From assembly GCA_905221195.1 (NCBI GenBank), contig CAJNCF010000007.1, forward strand, positions 49,015 through 113,014: a stretch of 64,000 bases of DNA, written 5' to 3'. Source of the stretch: a bacterium (GTDB lineage: Bacteria; Bacillota; Bacilli; Lactobacillales; Streptococcaceae). The notes below the pieces were generated by a model, which worked only from the letters and a program-made list of their open reading frames with translations, was not told where the DNA came from and did not search any database. How positions within the stretch are numbered: the stretch's first letter is position 1; every line of letters begins with the position of its first letter. The translations under genes were made by a program, and so were the position numbers. Positions 17,777-29,945 of the stretch are shown in pieces.

Positions 17777-19204
17777 ATGTATTTAGGAGATTTGATGGAA
17801 AAGGCTGAATCTGGCCAATTTTCAATTCTTTCCTTTCTCTTACAAGAGTCTGAGACAACCGTCAAGGCCGTAATGGAGGAAACAGGATTTTCAAAAGCAA
17901 CCCTAACCAAATATGTCACCCTGTTCAATGACAAGGCTTTGGACAGTGGTTTAGAGCTGACAATCCACTTAGAAGATGAGAGTCTGCGTCTATCAATCGG
18001 TGCAGCTACCAAGGGAAGAGATATTCGGAGTTTGTTTTTAGAGAATGCGGTTAAATACCAGATTTTAGTTTATCTTCTTTACCACCAACAGTTTCTAGCC
18101 CATCAGCTGGCTCAAGAATTGATGATTAGTGAGGCAACGCTTGGTCGCCACTTGGCTAGTTTAAATCAGATTTTGTCAGAATTTGACTTATCCATCCAAA
18201 ATGGACGGTGGCGAGGTCCAGAGCATCAGATTCGCTATTTCTATTTCTGTCTTTTCCGTAAGGTCTGGTCGAGTCAGGAGTGGGAAGGCCACATGCAGAA
18301 GCCAGAGAGAAAGCAGGAGATTGCTTGTTTAGAAGAAATCTGCGGTGCAAGCTTGTCTTCGGGCCAGAAATTGGACTTGGTTCTCTGGTCTCACATCAGT
18401 CAACAACGTCTACGGGTCAAGGCCTGTCAGTTTCAAGTGATAGAAGAGAAAATGCGAGGGTATTTTGATAATATTTTCTACCTGCGTTTGCTGAGAAAGA
18501 CTCCGTCTTTTTTTGCTGGGCAACACCTCCCTCTCGGAACTGAGGATGGTGAGATGATGATATTCTTCTCTTTCCTCCTATCTCATCGCATTCTTCCTCT
18601 TCATACTATGGAGTATATCCTTGGATTTGGAGGGCAGTTGGCAGATTTGCTGACGCAATTGATTCAAGAAATGAAGAAAGAGGAGTTACTAGGTGATTAT
18701 ACAGAGGACCATGTCACCTATGAACTCAGTCAGCTTTGTGCTCAAATCTATCTATATAAGGGCTATATTTTACAAGATAAGTATAAATACCAGACTGAAA
18801 ATCGTCATCCGTATTCGCTGATGGAACATGATTTTAAGGGGATAGCGGAAGAAATTTTTCAGGCTTTACCTGCCTTTCAGAAGGGGACAGCTTTAGATAA
18901 GAAGATTCTCTGGGAATGGCTCCAGTTGATCGAGTATATGGCTGAAAATGGTGGTCAGCATATGCGGATTGGTCTGGATTTGACATCTGGTTTTCTTGTC
19001 TTTTCAAGGATGGCAGCCATTTTGAAACGGTATTTGGAATACAATCGTTTCATTACCATTGAAGCCTATGACCGAACTCGACATTATGATTTGCTGGTTA
19101 CAAATAACCCTATTTATAAGAAGGAGCAGACACCAGTCTATTATTTAAAAAATGACTTGGATATGGAAGATTTGGCAGGGATTCGTCAGTTATTATTCAC
19201 TTAA
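17777..19204 (+). CDS. Mga-family (PRD-like) transcriptional regulator
   Basis: This 475-residue protein looks like a Mga/AtxA-type regulator: two N-terminal winged helix-turn-helix regions (about 15-65, [23 protein letters not shown]; about 100-150, [23 protein letters not shown]). Long helical PRD-like and EIIB-like parts follow. RBS AAAGGGGTAAC precedes the ATG. It sits directly upstream of glpK with a terminator between. It probably regulates the glycerol operon or another carbon-source gene; that target is inferred from position only. It is divergent from hslO. Confidence 0.82.
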   Translation: MYLGDLMEKAESGQFSILSFLLQESETTVKAVMEETGFSKATLTKYVTLFNDKALDSGLELTIHLEDESLRLSIGAATKGRDIRSLFLENAVKYQILVYLLYHQQFLAHQLAQELMISEATLGRHLASLNQILSEFDLSIQNGRWRGPEHQIRYFYFCLFRKVWSSQEWEGHMQKPERKQEIACLEEICGASLSSGQKLDLVLWSHISQQRLRVKACQFQVIEEKMRGYFDNIFYLRLLRKTPSFFAGQHLPLGTEDGEMMIFFSFLLSHRILPLHTMEYILGFGGQLADLLTQLIQEMKKEELLGDYTEDHVTYELSQLCAQIYLYKGYILQDKYKYQTENRHPYSLMEHDFKGIAEEIFQALPAFQKGTALDKKILWEWLQLIEYMAENGGQHMRIGLDLTSGFLVFSRMAAILKRYLEYNRFITIEAYDRTRHYDLLVTNNPIYKKEQTPVYYLKNDLDMEDLAGIRQLLFT

Positions 19205-19232
19205 AAGACTTGGTGCTTCCAGGTCTTTTTTT
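19205..19232 (+). terminator. Terminator after the Mga-like gene
   Basis: AAGACTTGG pairs with CCAGGTCTT (one G-T pair), loop TGCTT, followed by a run of seven T including the stem end. It starts within the stop region of the gene. Confidence 0.9.
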
Positions 19233-19288
19233 GTGAAATTCACACAATCTCCTCACATTTTTTTAAAAATTAAAAAAAGTTGATAAAC

Positions 19289-19313
19289 AAGAAAGCGCTT
19301 TATTTTGTATACT
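19289..19313 (+). promoter_or_regulatory. cre-like site and -10 element of glpKOF
   Basis: The ten-base palindrome AAAGCGCTTT (19292-19301) forms the core of a CcpA cre site with about three mismatches to the longer consensus. TATACT (19308-19313) follows as -10. The -35 spacing is poor (TTGATA is 22 bases away), so the promoter may need an activator. Carbon catabolite repression is inferred. Confidence 0.6.
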
Positions 19314-19352
19314 AGTTAGTGTAAAGAGGAGACATCCTCAAGATTTTTATGA

Positions 19353-20870
<1,518 letters not shown>

Positions 20871-20871
20871 T

Positions 20872-20886
20872 ACTGATGACATCAGT
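20872..20886 (+). repeat. Perfect short palindrome in the glpK-glpO gap
   Basis: ACTGATG-A-CATCAGT has seven-base arms and a single central base. It starts two bases after the glpK stop. It could be a protein site or an mRNA hairpin, but the loop is too short for a normal terminator and there is no T-run. Confidence 0.6.
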
Positions 20887-20923
20887 TTAACAATGACAGG
20901 ACTTAATTAGAAAGTGTGTAGAT

Positions 20924-22750
20924 ATGGAATTTTCAAAGAAAACACGTGAATTATCAATTAAAAAAATGCAGGAACGTACCCTGGATCTCTTGATTATCGG
21001 TGGGGGGATCACAGGGGCTGGTGTAGCTTTACAGGCTGCAGCTAGTGGTCTAGATACTGGTTTGATTGAAATGCAAGACTTCGCAGAAGGAACATCTAGC
21101 CGTTCAACAAAATTGGTTCACGGAGGTCTGCGTTATCTCAAACAATTCGACGTAGAAGTGGTATCAGATACGGTTTCTGAACGTGCAGTGGTACAACAAA
21201 TTGCACCACATATTCCAAAACCAGACCCAATGCTCTTACCAGTATATGATGAGGATGGAGCAACATTTAGTCTCTTCCGTCTTAAAGTAGCCATGGATTT
21301 GTATGACCTCTTGGCAGGGGTTAATAACACGCCAGCTGCCAACAAGGTTTTGAGCAAGGAAGAAGTTTTGGAACGCCAACCAAACTTGAAGAAAGAAGGT
21401 TTGGTAGGAGGTGGGGTTTACCTTGACTTCCGTAACAATGATGCGCGTCTCGTGATTGAAAACATCAAACGTGCCAACCAAGATGGTGCCCTCATTGCCA
21501 ACCACGTGAAGGCAGAAGGCTTCCTCTTTGACGAAAGTGGCAAGATTACAGGTGTGGTAGCTCGTGATTTGTTGACAGACCAAGTCTTTGAAATCAAGGC
21601 GCGTCTGGTAATCAACACAACAGGTCCTTGGAGCGACAAGGTACGCAATTTGTCTAATAAGGGAACACAATTCTCACAAATGCGTCCAACCAAGGGAGTT
21701 CACTTGGTAGTGGATTCAAGCAAGATCAAGGTTTCACAGCCAGTTTACTTTGACACAGGCTTGGGTGACGGTCGGATGGTCTTTGTTCTCCCACGTGAAA
21801 ACAAGACTTACTTTGGTACAACGGATACAGACTACACAGGCGATTTGGAACATCCAAAAGTGACGCAGGAAGATGTAGATTACCTACTTGGTATTGTCAA
21901 CAACCGCTTCCCAGAAGCTAACATTACCATTGATGATATCGAAAGTAGCTGGGCAGGTCTTCGTCCATTGATCGCAGGCAATAGCGCTTCTGACTACAAT
22001 GGCGGAAATAACGGAACTATTAGCGATGAAAGCTTCAATACCTTGATTGCGACTGTCGAAGCTTATCTATCGAAAGAAAAAACGCGTGAAGATGTTGAAT
22101 CTGCTGTTAGCAAGCTTGAAAGCAGCACATCTGAGAAACATTTGGATCCATCTGCAGTTTCTCGTGGCTCTAGCTTGGACCGTGATGATAATGGACTTTT
22201 GACTCTTGCTGGTGGTAAAATCACAGACTACCGTAAGATGGCTGAAGGAGCTATGGAGCGCGTGGTTGACATCCTCAAAGCAGAATTTGATCGCAGCTTT
22301 AAACTGATCAACTCTAAGACATACCCTGTTTCAGGTGGAGAATTGAATCCAGCAAATGTGGATTCAGAAATCGAAGCCTTTGCGCAACTTGGAGTGTCAC
22401 GTGGTTTGGATAGCAAGGAAGCTCATTACCTAGCAAATCTCTATGGTTCAAATGCACCGAAAGTCTTTGCCCTTGCTCACAGCTTGGAACAAGCGCCAGG
22501 ACTCAGCTTGGCAGATACCTTGTCACTTCACTATGCAATGCGTAACGAGTTGGCTCTTAGCCCAGTTGACTTCCTCCTTCGTCGTACCAACCACATGCTC
22601 TTTATGCGTGATAGCTTGGATAGTATCGTTGAGCCAGTTTTGGATGAAATGGGACGATTCTATGACTGGTCAGAAGATGAAAAAGCAGGCTACCGTGCGG
22701 ATGTCGAAGCAGCTCTCGCTAACAACGATTTAGCAGAATTAAAAAATTAA
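20924..22750 (+). CDS. glpO: Alpha-glycerophosphate oxidase
   Basis: This FAD enzyme oxidises glycerol-3-phosphate to dihydroxyacetone phosphate with O2 and yields H2O2, which is important in streptococci. It has 608 residues. The dinucleotide-binding motif is LIIGGGITGAGVALQA, followed by SSRSTKLVHGGLRYL. The protein is longer than GlpD by an insertion of roughly 50 residues around 365-400 (LSKEKTREDVES...), which is characteristic of the streptococcal oxidase. The C-terminal domain is LRRTNHMLFM. It is the second gene of the glycerol operon. Confidence 0.96.
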   Translation: MEFSKKTRELSIKKMQERTLDLLIIGGGITGAGVALQAAASGLDTGLIEMQDFAEGTSSRSTKLVHGGLRYLKQFDVEVVSDTVSERAVVQQIAPHIPKPDPMLLPVYDEDGATFSLFRLKVAMDLYDLLAGVNNTPAANKVLSKEEVLERQPNLKKEGLVGGGVYLDFRNNDARLVIENIKRANQDGALIANHVKAEGFLFDESGKITGVVARDLLTDQVFEIKARLVINTTGPWSDKVRNLSNKGTQFSQMRPTKGVHLVVDSSKIKVSQPVYFDTGLGDGRMVFVLPRENKTYFGTTDTDYTGDLEHPKVTQEDVDYLLGIVNNRFPEANITIDDIESSWAGLRPLIAGNSASDYNGGNNGTISDESFNTLIATVEAYLSKEKTREDVESAVSKLESSTSEKHLDPSAVSRGSSLDRDDNGLLTLAGGKITDYRKMAEGAMERVVDILKAEFDRSFKLINSKTYPVSGGELNPANVDSEIEAFAQLGVSRGLDSKEAHYLANLYGSNAPKVFALAHSLEQAPGLSLADTLSLHYAMRNELALSPVDFLLRRTNHMLFMRDSLDSIVEPVLDEMGRFYDWSEDEKAGYRADVEAALANNDLAELKN

Positions 22751-22819
22751 GAAAAAGGAAAAGAGGTGGAGGGCAGCATTCCTTGTCGCCCGTCCCTTCT
22801 TTTTAATGGAGACAGAAAG

Positions 22820-23524
22820 ATGATGAATGAATTATTTGGAGAATTTTTGGGGACTTTAATCCTTATTCTTCTAGGAAATGGTGTTGTTGCAGGTGTAGTT
22901 CTTCCTAAAACCAAGAGCAACAGCTCAGGTTGGATTGTGATTACTATGGGTTGGGGAATTGCGGTTGCAGTTGCGGTCTTTGTATCTGGCAAGCTCAGTC
23001 CAGCTCATTTAAACCCAGCTGTGACTATTGGTGTAGCCTTAAAAGGTGGTTTGCCTTGGGCATCAGTATTCCCTTATATCTTAGCTCAGTTCGCAGGGGC
23101 TATGCTGGGTCAGATGTTGGTTTGGTTGCAATTCAAACCGCACTATGAGGCAGAAGAAAATGCAGGCAATATCCTGGCAACTTTCAGTACTGGTCCAGCT
23201 ATCAAGGATACAGTTTCTAACTTGATTAGCGAAATCCTTGGAACCTTTGTTTTGGTGTTGACAATCTTTGCTTTGGGGCTGTACGATTTTCAGGCAGGTA
23301 TCGGAACCTTTGCAGTAGGAACTTTGATTGTCGGTATCGGTCTATCACTAGGCGGAACAACAGGTTATGCCTTGAACCCTGCGCGTGACCTTGGACCTCG
23401 TATCATGCACAGTATCCTTCCAATTTCAAACAAGGGAGACGGAGACTGGTCTTATGCTTGGATTCCAGTTGTAGGACCTGTTATCGGTGCAGCCTTGGCC
23501 GTGCTTGTATTCTCACTTTTCTAA
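22820..23524 (+). CDS. glpF: Glycerol uptake facilitator (aquaglyceroporin)
   Basis: This membrane channel lets glycerol in. It has 234 residues from ATG 22820 with six helices. The two pore motifs are NPAVT (HLNPAVTIG) and NPARD (ALNPARDLGPR). I chose this start because GGAGACAG is at RBS distance and MNELFGEFLGTLILI is the normal N-terminus. The in-frame ATG at 22766 would add residues with no family match. It is the third gene of the operon and is followed by a terminator. Confidence 0.96.
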   Translation: MMNELFGEFLGTLILILLGNGVVAGVVLPKTKSNSSGWIVITMGWGIAVAVAVFVSGKLSPAHLNPAVTIGVALKGGLPWASVFPYILAQFAGAMLGQMLVWLQFKPHYEAEENAGNILATFSTGPAIKDTVSNLISEILGTFVLVLTIFALGLYDFQAGIGTFAVGTLIVGIGLSLGGTTGYALNPARDLGPRIMHSILPISNKGDGDWSYAWIPVVGPVIGAALAVLVFSLF

Positions 23525-23548
23525 TTTAGAAAACAATTATTTTGATAG

Positions 23549-23577
23549 AGCTTGAGATGAAGATCTCAGGCTTTTTT
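23549..23577 (+). terminator. Terminator of the glycerol operon
   Basis: AGCTTGAGAT pairs with ATCTCAGGCT (one G-T pair), loop GAAG, followed by TTTTTT. Confidence 0.9.
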
Positions 23578-23599
23578 CATTGAGTATAACTTCTTAGAG

Positions 23600-23671
23600 C
23601 TAGCCAACAACGATAATCATAATTCCTCCTAAAATTAGGAATAATAAAGGCAATAGTTTTTGTTTTTTCAT
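23600..23671 (-). CDS. Putative 23-residue hydrophobic peptide
   Basis: On the minus strand, ATG 23671 is preceded by GAGG about eight bases upstream. The peptide starts MKKQKLLPLLFLILGG and ends IIVVG: a charged start then one hydrophobic stretch. It is antiparallel to the MFS gene and convergent with glpF. A basic N-terminus with a single helix is common in small stress or toxin peptides, but I cannot assign a family. It could also be a chance frame. Confidence 0.35.
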   Translation of the reverse strand: MKKQKLLPLLFLILGGIMIIVVG

Positions 23672-23766
23672 GTGAAATACCTCACTTTTGTTTTCTGTTA
23701 TTTTATGCTAAAATATTAAAAATCAAATTTTAATTCCAAAGTTGGAAATAAAGATGGGAGAGCTAT

Positions 23767-24945
23767 ATGTCTAATTCATTTATCAAGTTGTTAGTCTCTC
23801 AATTGTTTGCAAATTTAGCAGATATTTTCTTTAGAGTAACAATCATTGCGAACATATACATTATTTCAAAATCAGTAATTGCTACATCACTAGTTCCTAT
23901 TTTAATAGGGATATCCTCTTTTGTTGCTAGTTTTTTAGTTCCTTTAGTTACTAAGAGGATAGCGCTAAATAGGGTTTTATCTTTATCCCAATTTGGAAAG
24001 ACTATATTATTAACGATACTGGTAGGAATGTTTACCGTAATGCAATCAGTAGCGCCTTTGGTGATCTATCTATTTGTTGTTGTAATTTCCATATTAGATG
24101 GTTTTGCAGCACCCGTTTCCTATGCTATTGTGCCACGCTATGCGACCGATTTGGGCAAGGCTAACTCAGCCTTATCAATGAGTGGAGAAGCTGTTCAATT
24201 GGTAGGGTGGGGGTTAGGTGGACTCTTGTTTGCAACAATTGGTCTCTTACCTACCACGTTTATCATTTTAATCTTGTATATCATTTCTAGCTTTCTGATG
24301 TTATTTCTTCCGAAGGCTGAAGTGGAGGTGTTAGAGTCAGAAACTAATCTTGAAATTTTACTCAAAGGTTGGAAGTTAGTTGCTAGAGATCCTAGATTAA
24401 GACTTTTTGTATCAGCAAATTTATTGGAAATTTTCTCAAATACGATTTGGGTTTCTTCTATCATACTTGTCTTTGTAACTGAGCTATTAAATGAAACGGA
24501 AAGTTACTGGGGATATTCTAATACAGCATACTCTATCGGGATTATAATTGGTGGCTTAATTGCTTTTAGGCTATCTGAAAAGTTTCTTGCTGCTAAATGG
24601 GAAAGTATTCTTTTTTCTCTTGTAGGCATGGCAATAGTGACACTGACTATTCTATATTTTCCAAACGCACAGATGTTTTTATTATTTTCAGCTTTAGTTG
24701 GTATGTTATCGCAACTAAAAAAAGTTCCTGAAAGTGTATTTCTTCAGGAAACAGTAGAGGAAAATAACTTGGTTAATGTCTATTCCGTTCTTGAAGTGAT
24801 TTCAACACTATCATTTTCAGTATTTGTTTTGCTAATGAGTTATATTACTGAGAGTTTTGGTATTAGCATCAGTTTTTGGCTGTCGGCCATTTGTCTGATG
24901 ATAGAAGCTATTTTAATTTATATCAGACGAGATTATTTTAAATGA
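23767..24945 (+). CDS. MFS transporter, efflux type
   Basis: This major facilitator superfamily protein has 392 residues and about twelve hydrophobic segments. It resembles the MefA/MFS_3 group of efflux proteins: an N-terminal QLFANLADIFFRVTIIANIY helix, then the loop DGFAAPVSYAIVPRY and a central WKLVARDPRLRLFVSANLL segment. The substrate is unknown. It has its own promoter region, including TGCTAAAAT near 23708. A hairpin terminator ends it. It is not part of glpKOF. Its codon use is more AT-rich than the glp genes, hinting at a different origin. Confidence 0.82.
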   Translation: MSNSFIKLLVSQLFANLADIFFRVTIIANIYIISKSVIATSLVPILIGISSFVASFLVPLVTKRIALNRVLSLSQFGKTILLTILVGMFTVMQSVAPLVIYLFVVVISILDGFAAPVSYAIVPRYATDLGKANSALSMSGEAVQLVGWGLGGLLFATIGLLPTTFIILILYIISSFLMLFLPKAEVEVLESETNLEILLKGWKLVARDPRLRLFVSANLLEIFSNTIWVSSIILVFVTELLNETESYWGYSNTAYSIGIIIGGLIAFRLSEKFLAAKWESILFSLVGMAIVTLTILYFPNAQMFLLFSALVGMLSQLKKVPESVFLQETVEENNLVNVYSVLEVISTLSFSVFVLLMSYITESFGISISFWLSAICLMIEAILIYIRRDYFK

Positions 24946-24975
24946 GAGACTGGGTAAGAAGTCTTTAAAAATCAG

Positions 24976-25026
24976 AAAAGCGCATAGTATCAGGTGTTGA
25001 AAAAACTTGATATTGTGCGTTTTATT
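24976..25026 (+). terminator. Long hairpin after the MFS gene
   Basis: GCGCATAGTATCA pairs with TGATATTGTGCGT with G-T pairs and no mismatch, flanked by AAAA and TTTATT. It can terminate the MFS transcript. The sequence on to 25140 shows no gene that I can support. Confidence 0.75.
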
Positions 25027-25156
25027 ATGGGAATATTTACTTCATTGTTTCCTGAAATGGAATTTTGAACCAGGAACACTCTATTTGAAATATACATAGA
25101 AAAACTGCATAATCTTTAAAATTAGCTTAAATGCAGTGAAAATGTACGGCAAACAA

Positions 25157-25186
25157 TTGAAAAATTACCCTATAAAATGGTACAAT
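25157..25186 (+). promoter_or_regulatory. dlt operon promoter
   Basis: TTGAAA (25157-25162) and TACAAT (25181-25186) have an 18-base spacer. TGG just before TACAAT makes an extended -10. Confidence 0.65.
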
Positions 25187-25257
25187 GGTAGAAAAATAAG
25201 CTAGTAAGAATCACTCTTATTTTAGCGAAAAATTACAGAAATGAATGGTTTTTCTTG

Positions 25258-25389
25258 ATGAAACAGAGAAAAGAATTGTACCTCTTTCTTGGTCGGACAG
25301 CCTTGTATTTTCTTATCTTTCTAGGGCTGCTTTACTTTTTTAGCTATCTTGGACAGGGTCAAGGAAGCTTTATCTATAATGAATTTTAA
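25258..25389 (+). CDS. dltX: DltX, small membrane peptide of the D-alanylation operon
   Basis: This 43-residue peptide has a basic start (MKQRKELYLFLG), one transmembrane helix and the conserved C-terminal motif FIYNEF. It is required with DltB/DltD for transfer of D-Ala to teichoic acids. It lies 20 bases before dltA, as in other Firmicutes. It is too short for many gene callers. The FIYNEF end is the decisive mark. Confidence 0.92.
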   Translation: MKQRKELYLFLGRTALYFLIFLGLLYFFSYLGQGQGSFIYNEF

Positions 25390-25409
25390 CTTGAAGGAGA
25401 ATCCCTATT

Positions 25410-26960
25410 GTGTCAAATAAACCAATAGCAGATATGATTGAAACCATTGAGCATTTTGCTCAGACCCAGCCTAGCTATCCTGTCTATAATGTTTTGGGGC
25501 AGGAACACACTTATGGAGATTTAAAGGCTGATTCGGATAGTTTAGCTGCAGCCATTGACCAACTAGGCTTGCCAGAGAAGTCTCCTGTAGTCGTTTTTGG
25601 TGGCCAAGAATATGAAATGTTGGCAACTTTTGTAGCGCTGACTAAGTCAGGTCATGCCTACATTCCAATTGATAGCCATTCGGCCTTGGAGCGTGTTTCG
25701 GCTATTTTAGAAGTGGCAGAGCCAAGCTTGATTATTACCATTTCAGACTTTCCATTAGAGCAGGTTTCTACACCGATAATGAATCTAGCTCAGGTTCAAG
25801 AAGCCTTTGCCCAAGGGAATAACTATGAAATCACGCATCCAGTCAAGGGCGATGATAATTACTACATTATCTTTACTTCTGGTACAACTGGTAAGCCAAA
25901 GGGAGTGCAGATTTCCCATGATAACCTCCTCAGCTTTACCAACTGGATGATTACGGATAAGGAATTTGCGACGCCAAGTCGTCCGCAAATGCTGGCTCAG
26001 CCACCTTATTCTTTTGACCTGTCTGTCATGTACTGGGCACCGACCTTGGCACTTGGTGGTACACTTTTCGCTCTTCCATCTGCCATTACACAGGACTTTA
26101 AACAACTTTTTGCGACCATCTTTTCATTGCCAATCGCTATCTGGACTTCAACACCATCCTTTGCGGATATGGCCATGTTGTCTGAAGACTTTAATAGTGA
26201 GAAAATGCCTGGAATTACGCATTTCTACTTTGACGGTGAAGAATTGACGGTTAAAACGGCTCAAAAACTACGCGAACGTTTCCCAAATGCCCGTATTATC
26301 AATGCTTACGGCCCAACAGAAGCGACAGTGGCCCTATCAGCAGTTGCTGTGACAGACGAGATGTTAGCGACTCTCAAACGCCTACCAATCGGCTATACCA
26401 AGGCTGATTCTCCAACCTTTATCATTGATGAAGAAGGTAATAAATTGCCAAATGGTAAACAGGGAGAAATCATTGTTTCTGGACCAGCTGTTTCAAAAGG
26501 TTATATGAACAATCCTGAAAAAACAGCGGAAGCCTTCTTTGAATTTGAAGGACTGCCAGCCTATCACACAGGCGATGTGGGATCTATGACAGATGAGGGT
26601 TTGCTTCTCTACGGTGGACGCATGGACTTCCAGATTAAGTTCAACGGTTACCGCATTGAGTTAGAAGATGTCTCTCAAAACCTCAACAAGTCTCGTTTTA
26701 TTGAGTCGGCTGTTGCTGTTCCGCGCTATAACAAGGACCACAAGGTACAAAATCTACTGGCCTATGTTATCTTAAAAGACGGTGTCCGTGACCAGTTTGA
26801 ACGTGATATCGATATTACCAAGGCCATTAAGGAAGACTTGACAGATATTATGATGTCTTATATGATGCCGTCCAAATTCCTTTATCGAGACAGTTTGCCA
26901 CTGACTCCAAATGGGAAAATTGACATTAAAGGATTGATTAACGAGGTGAATAAGAGATGA
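25410..26960 (+). CDS. dltA: D-alanine:D-alanyl carrier protein ligase DltA
   Basis: DltA adenylates D-alanine and loads it on DltC. It has 516 residues from a GTG start, with AAGGAG ten bases upstream. ANL-superfamily motifs: [15 protein letters not shown] (P-loop-like), [21 protein letters not shown], and GKIDIKGL at the C-terminal hinge with the catalytic Lys. Its stop overlaps dltB by four bases (ATGA). Positive charge from D-Ala esters protects teichoic acids from cationic peptides. Confidence 0.97.
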   Translation: MSNKPIADMIETIEHFAQTQPSYPVYNVLGQEHTYGDLKADSDSLAAAIDQLGLPEKSPVVVFGGQEYEMLATFVALTKSGHAYIPIDSHSALERVSAILEVAEPSLIITISDFPLEQVSTPIMNLAQVQEAFAQGNNYEITHPVKGDDNYYIIFTSGTTGKPKGVQISHDNLLSFTNWMITDKEFATPSRPQMLAQPPYSFDLSVMYWAPTLALGGTLFALPSAITQDFKQLFATIFSLPIAIWTSTPSFADMAMLSEDFNSEKMPGITHFYFDGEELTVKTAQKLRERFPNARIINAYGPTEATVALSAVAVTDEMLATLKRLPIGYTKADSPTFIIDEEGNKLPNGKQGEIIVSGPAVSKGYMNNPEKTAEAFFEFEGLPAYHTGDVGSMTDEGLLLYGGRMDFQIKFNGYRIELEDVSQNLNKSRFIESAVAVPRYNKDHKVQNLLAYVILKDGVRDQFERDIDITKAIKEDLTDIMMSYMMPSKFLYRDSLPLTPNGKIDIKGLINEVNKR

Positions 26961-28201
26961 TGGAGTTCTTTCAACAGCTTCCTCATTTAGAGCCATACGG
27001 TAATCCTCAGTATTTTGTCTATGTGATTGCTGCAACCTTACCCATCTTTATCGGTCTATTTTTTAAGAAACGCTTTGCCTGGTATGAAGTGCTGGTTAGT
27101 CTTTTCTTTATCGTCACTATGTTGGTGGGTGGGAAGACCAATCAATTGGCTGCTTTAGGTATTTATCTTTGTTGGGAAATAATGCTCGTACTCTTCTACA
27201 AGCATTATCGAAAAAGTAAGGATGGCAAGTGGGTTTTCTACCTAGTTAGTTTTCTGTCTCTCCTTCCAATTATCTTTGTCAAGGTGCAGCCTGCTATCAA
27301 TGGAACGCAGTCTTTGCTGGGATTTTTGGGAATTTCTTACCTAACTTTTCGTTCAGTTGGGATTATCATCGAGCTGAGAGATGGAGTGATTAAGGATTTT
27401 ACCCTCTGGGAATTCCTACGTTTCCTTCTCTTCATGCCGACTTTTTCAAGTGGCCCAATCGATCGCTTTAAGCGTTTTAATGAAAATTATCAGACCATTC
27501 CTGAGCGGGATGAGTTGATGGATATGCTGGATGAATCTGTTCGCTATATCATGTGGGGCTTTTTGTATAAGTTTATCCTAGCTCATGTTTTAGGAGAGAC
27601 CTTACTACCTCCTCTGAAGAATCTAGCCCTGCAATCAGGTGGCTTCTTTAACCTCTATGCCTTGGCAGTTATGTATACCTTTGGTCTGGAGCTCTTCTTT
27701 GACTTTGCAGGTTATTCTATGTTTGCCTTAGCTATTTCAAATTTGATGGGAATCCGTAGCCCTATCAACTTTAATAAGCCCTTTTTATCAAGGGATTTAA
27801 AGGAATTTTGGAATCGTTGGCACATGAGCCTCTCTTTCTGGTTCCGTGATTTTGTCTTTATGCGCATGGTGATGGTGTTGACCAGAAAGAAGGTCTTTAA
27901 AAATCGCAATGTAACCTCAAGTGTGGCCTACATTGTAAATATGCTGATTATGGGATTTTGGCACGGTGTGACCTGGTACTATATCGCCTATGGACTCTTT
28001 CATGGATTAGGCTTGGTTATCAATGACGCTTGGATTCGTAAGAAAAAAACGCTCAATAAGGAACGGAAAAAAGCAGGGAAGCCTGCTCTACCTGAGAATC
28101 GCTGGATTCAGTTGCTTGGCATGGTTGTCACCTTCCATGTCGTCATGCTGTCATTCTTAATCTTTTCTGGATTTTTGAATGATTTATGGTTTAAAAAATA
28201 A
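26957..28201 (+). CDS. dltB: D-alanyl transfer membrane protein DltB (MBOAT)
   Basis: DltB is a membrane-bound O-acyltransferase that moves D-Ala across or at the membrane from DltC. It has 414 residues with about eleven membrane segments. The MBOAT motif is seen as [16 protein letters not shown] and the invariant active-site His in [14 protein letters not shown]. It is translationally coupled to dltA by ATGA. No anomaly is seen. Confidence 0.97.
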   Translation: MMEFFQQLPHLEPYGNPQYFVYVIAATLPIFIGLFFKKRFAWYEVLVSLFFIVTMLVGGKTNQLAALGIYLCWEIMLVLFYKHYRKSKDGKWVFYLVSFLSLLPIIFVKVQPAINGTQSLLGFLGISYLTFRSVGIIIELRDGVIKDFTLWEFLRFLLFMPTFSSGPIDRFKRFNENYQTIPERDELMDMLDESVRYIMWGFLYKFILAHVLGETLLPPLKNLALQSGGFFNLYALAVMYTFGLELFFDFAGYSMFALAISNLMGIRSPINFNKPFLSRDLKEFWNRWHMSLSFWFRDFVFMRMVMVLTRKKVFKNRNVTSSVAYIVNMLIMGFWHGVTWYYIAYGLFHGLGLVINDAWIRKKKTLNKERKKAGKPALPENRWIQLLGMVVTFHVVMLSFLIFSGFLNDLWFKK

Positions 28202-28210
28202 AGGAAATAA

Positions 28211-29714
<1,504 letters not shown>

Positions 29715-29740
29715 GGAATGATAAAATAATCAATGATTTA

Positions 29741-29785
29741 ACTCTAAAGATTAGACAAGCAGTCTGATTTTTAGGGTTTTTCTTT
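29741..29785 (+). terminator. Terminator of the dlt operon
   Basis: ACTCTAAAGATTAGAC pairs with GTCTGATTTTTAGGGT around AAGCA with several G-T pairs, followed by TTTTCTTTT. It marks the left edge of the accessory island. Confidence 0.85.
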
Positions 29786-29863
29786 TGGGCTAACAAAAAT
29801 TTGTATTGATAGATATGGGAGCCTAAAAAGAGTCAACTTCATCTGGCTAGAGAACTCATATAG

Positions 29864-29872
29864 TGGTATAAT
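29864..29872 (+). promoter_or_regulatory. Extended -10 promoter of the glycosylation gene cluster
   Basis: TGGTATAAT is a perfect extended -10 with no good -35. The same design recurs before both adhesin genes and the cytidylyltransferase of the island. Confidence 0.65.
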
Positions 29873-29945
29873 TTAAGAAAGATTATGAAAATTAGCTTAT
29901 TTTTCATGGATTTGTCGTTATTTGTATGAATATAGAGGTAAAACG

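Noticed and set aside
23571..23590. TTTTTCATTGAGTATAA after glpF resembles the boxC end of a BOX element
   Set aside because: Only about 14 bases match and no boxA or other boxC sequence is present.
25027..25140. Possible insertion-sequence remnant upstream of dlt
   Set aside because: No open frame, inverted-repeat ends or recognisable transposase residues could be supported.
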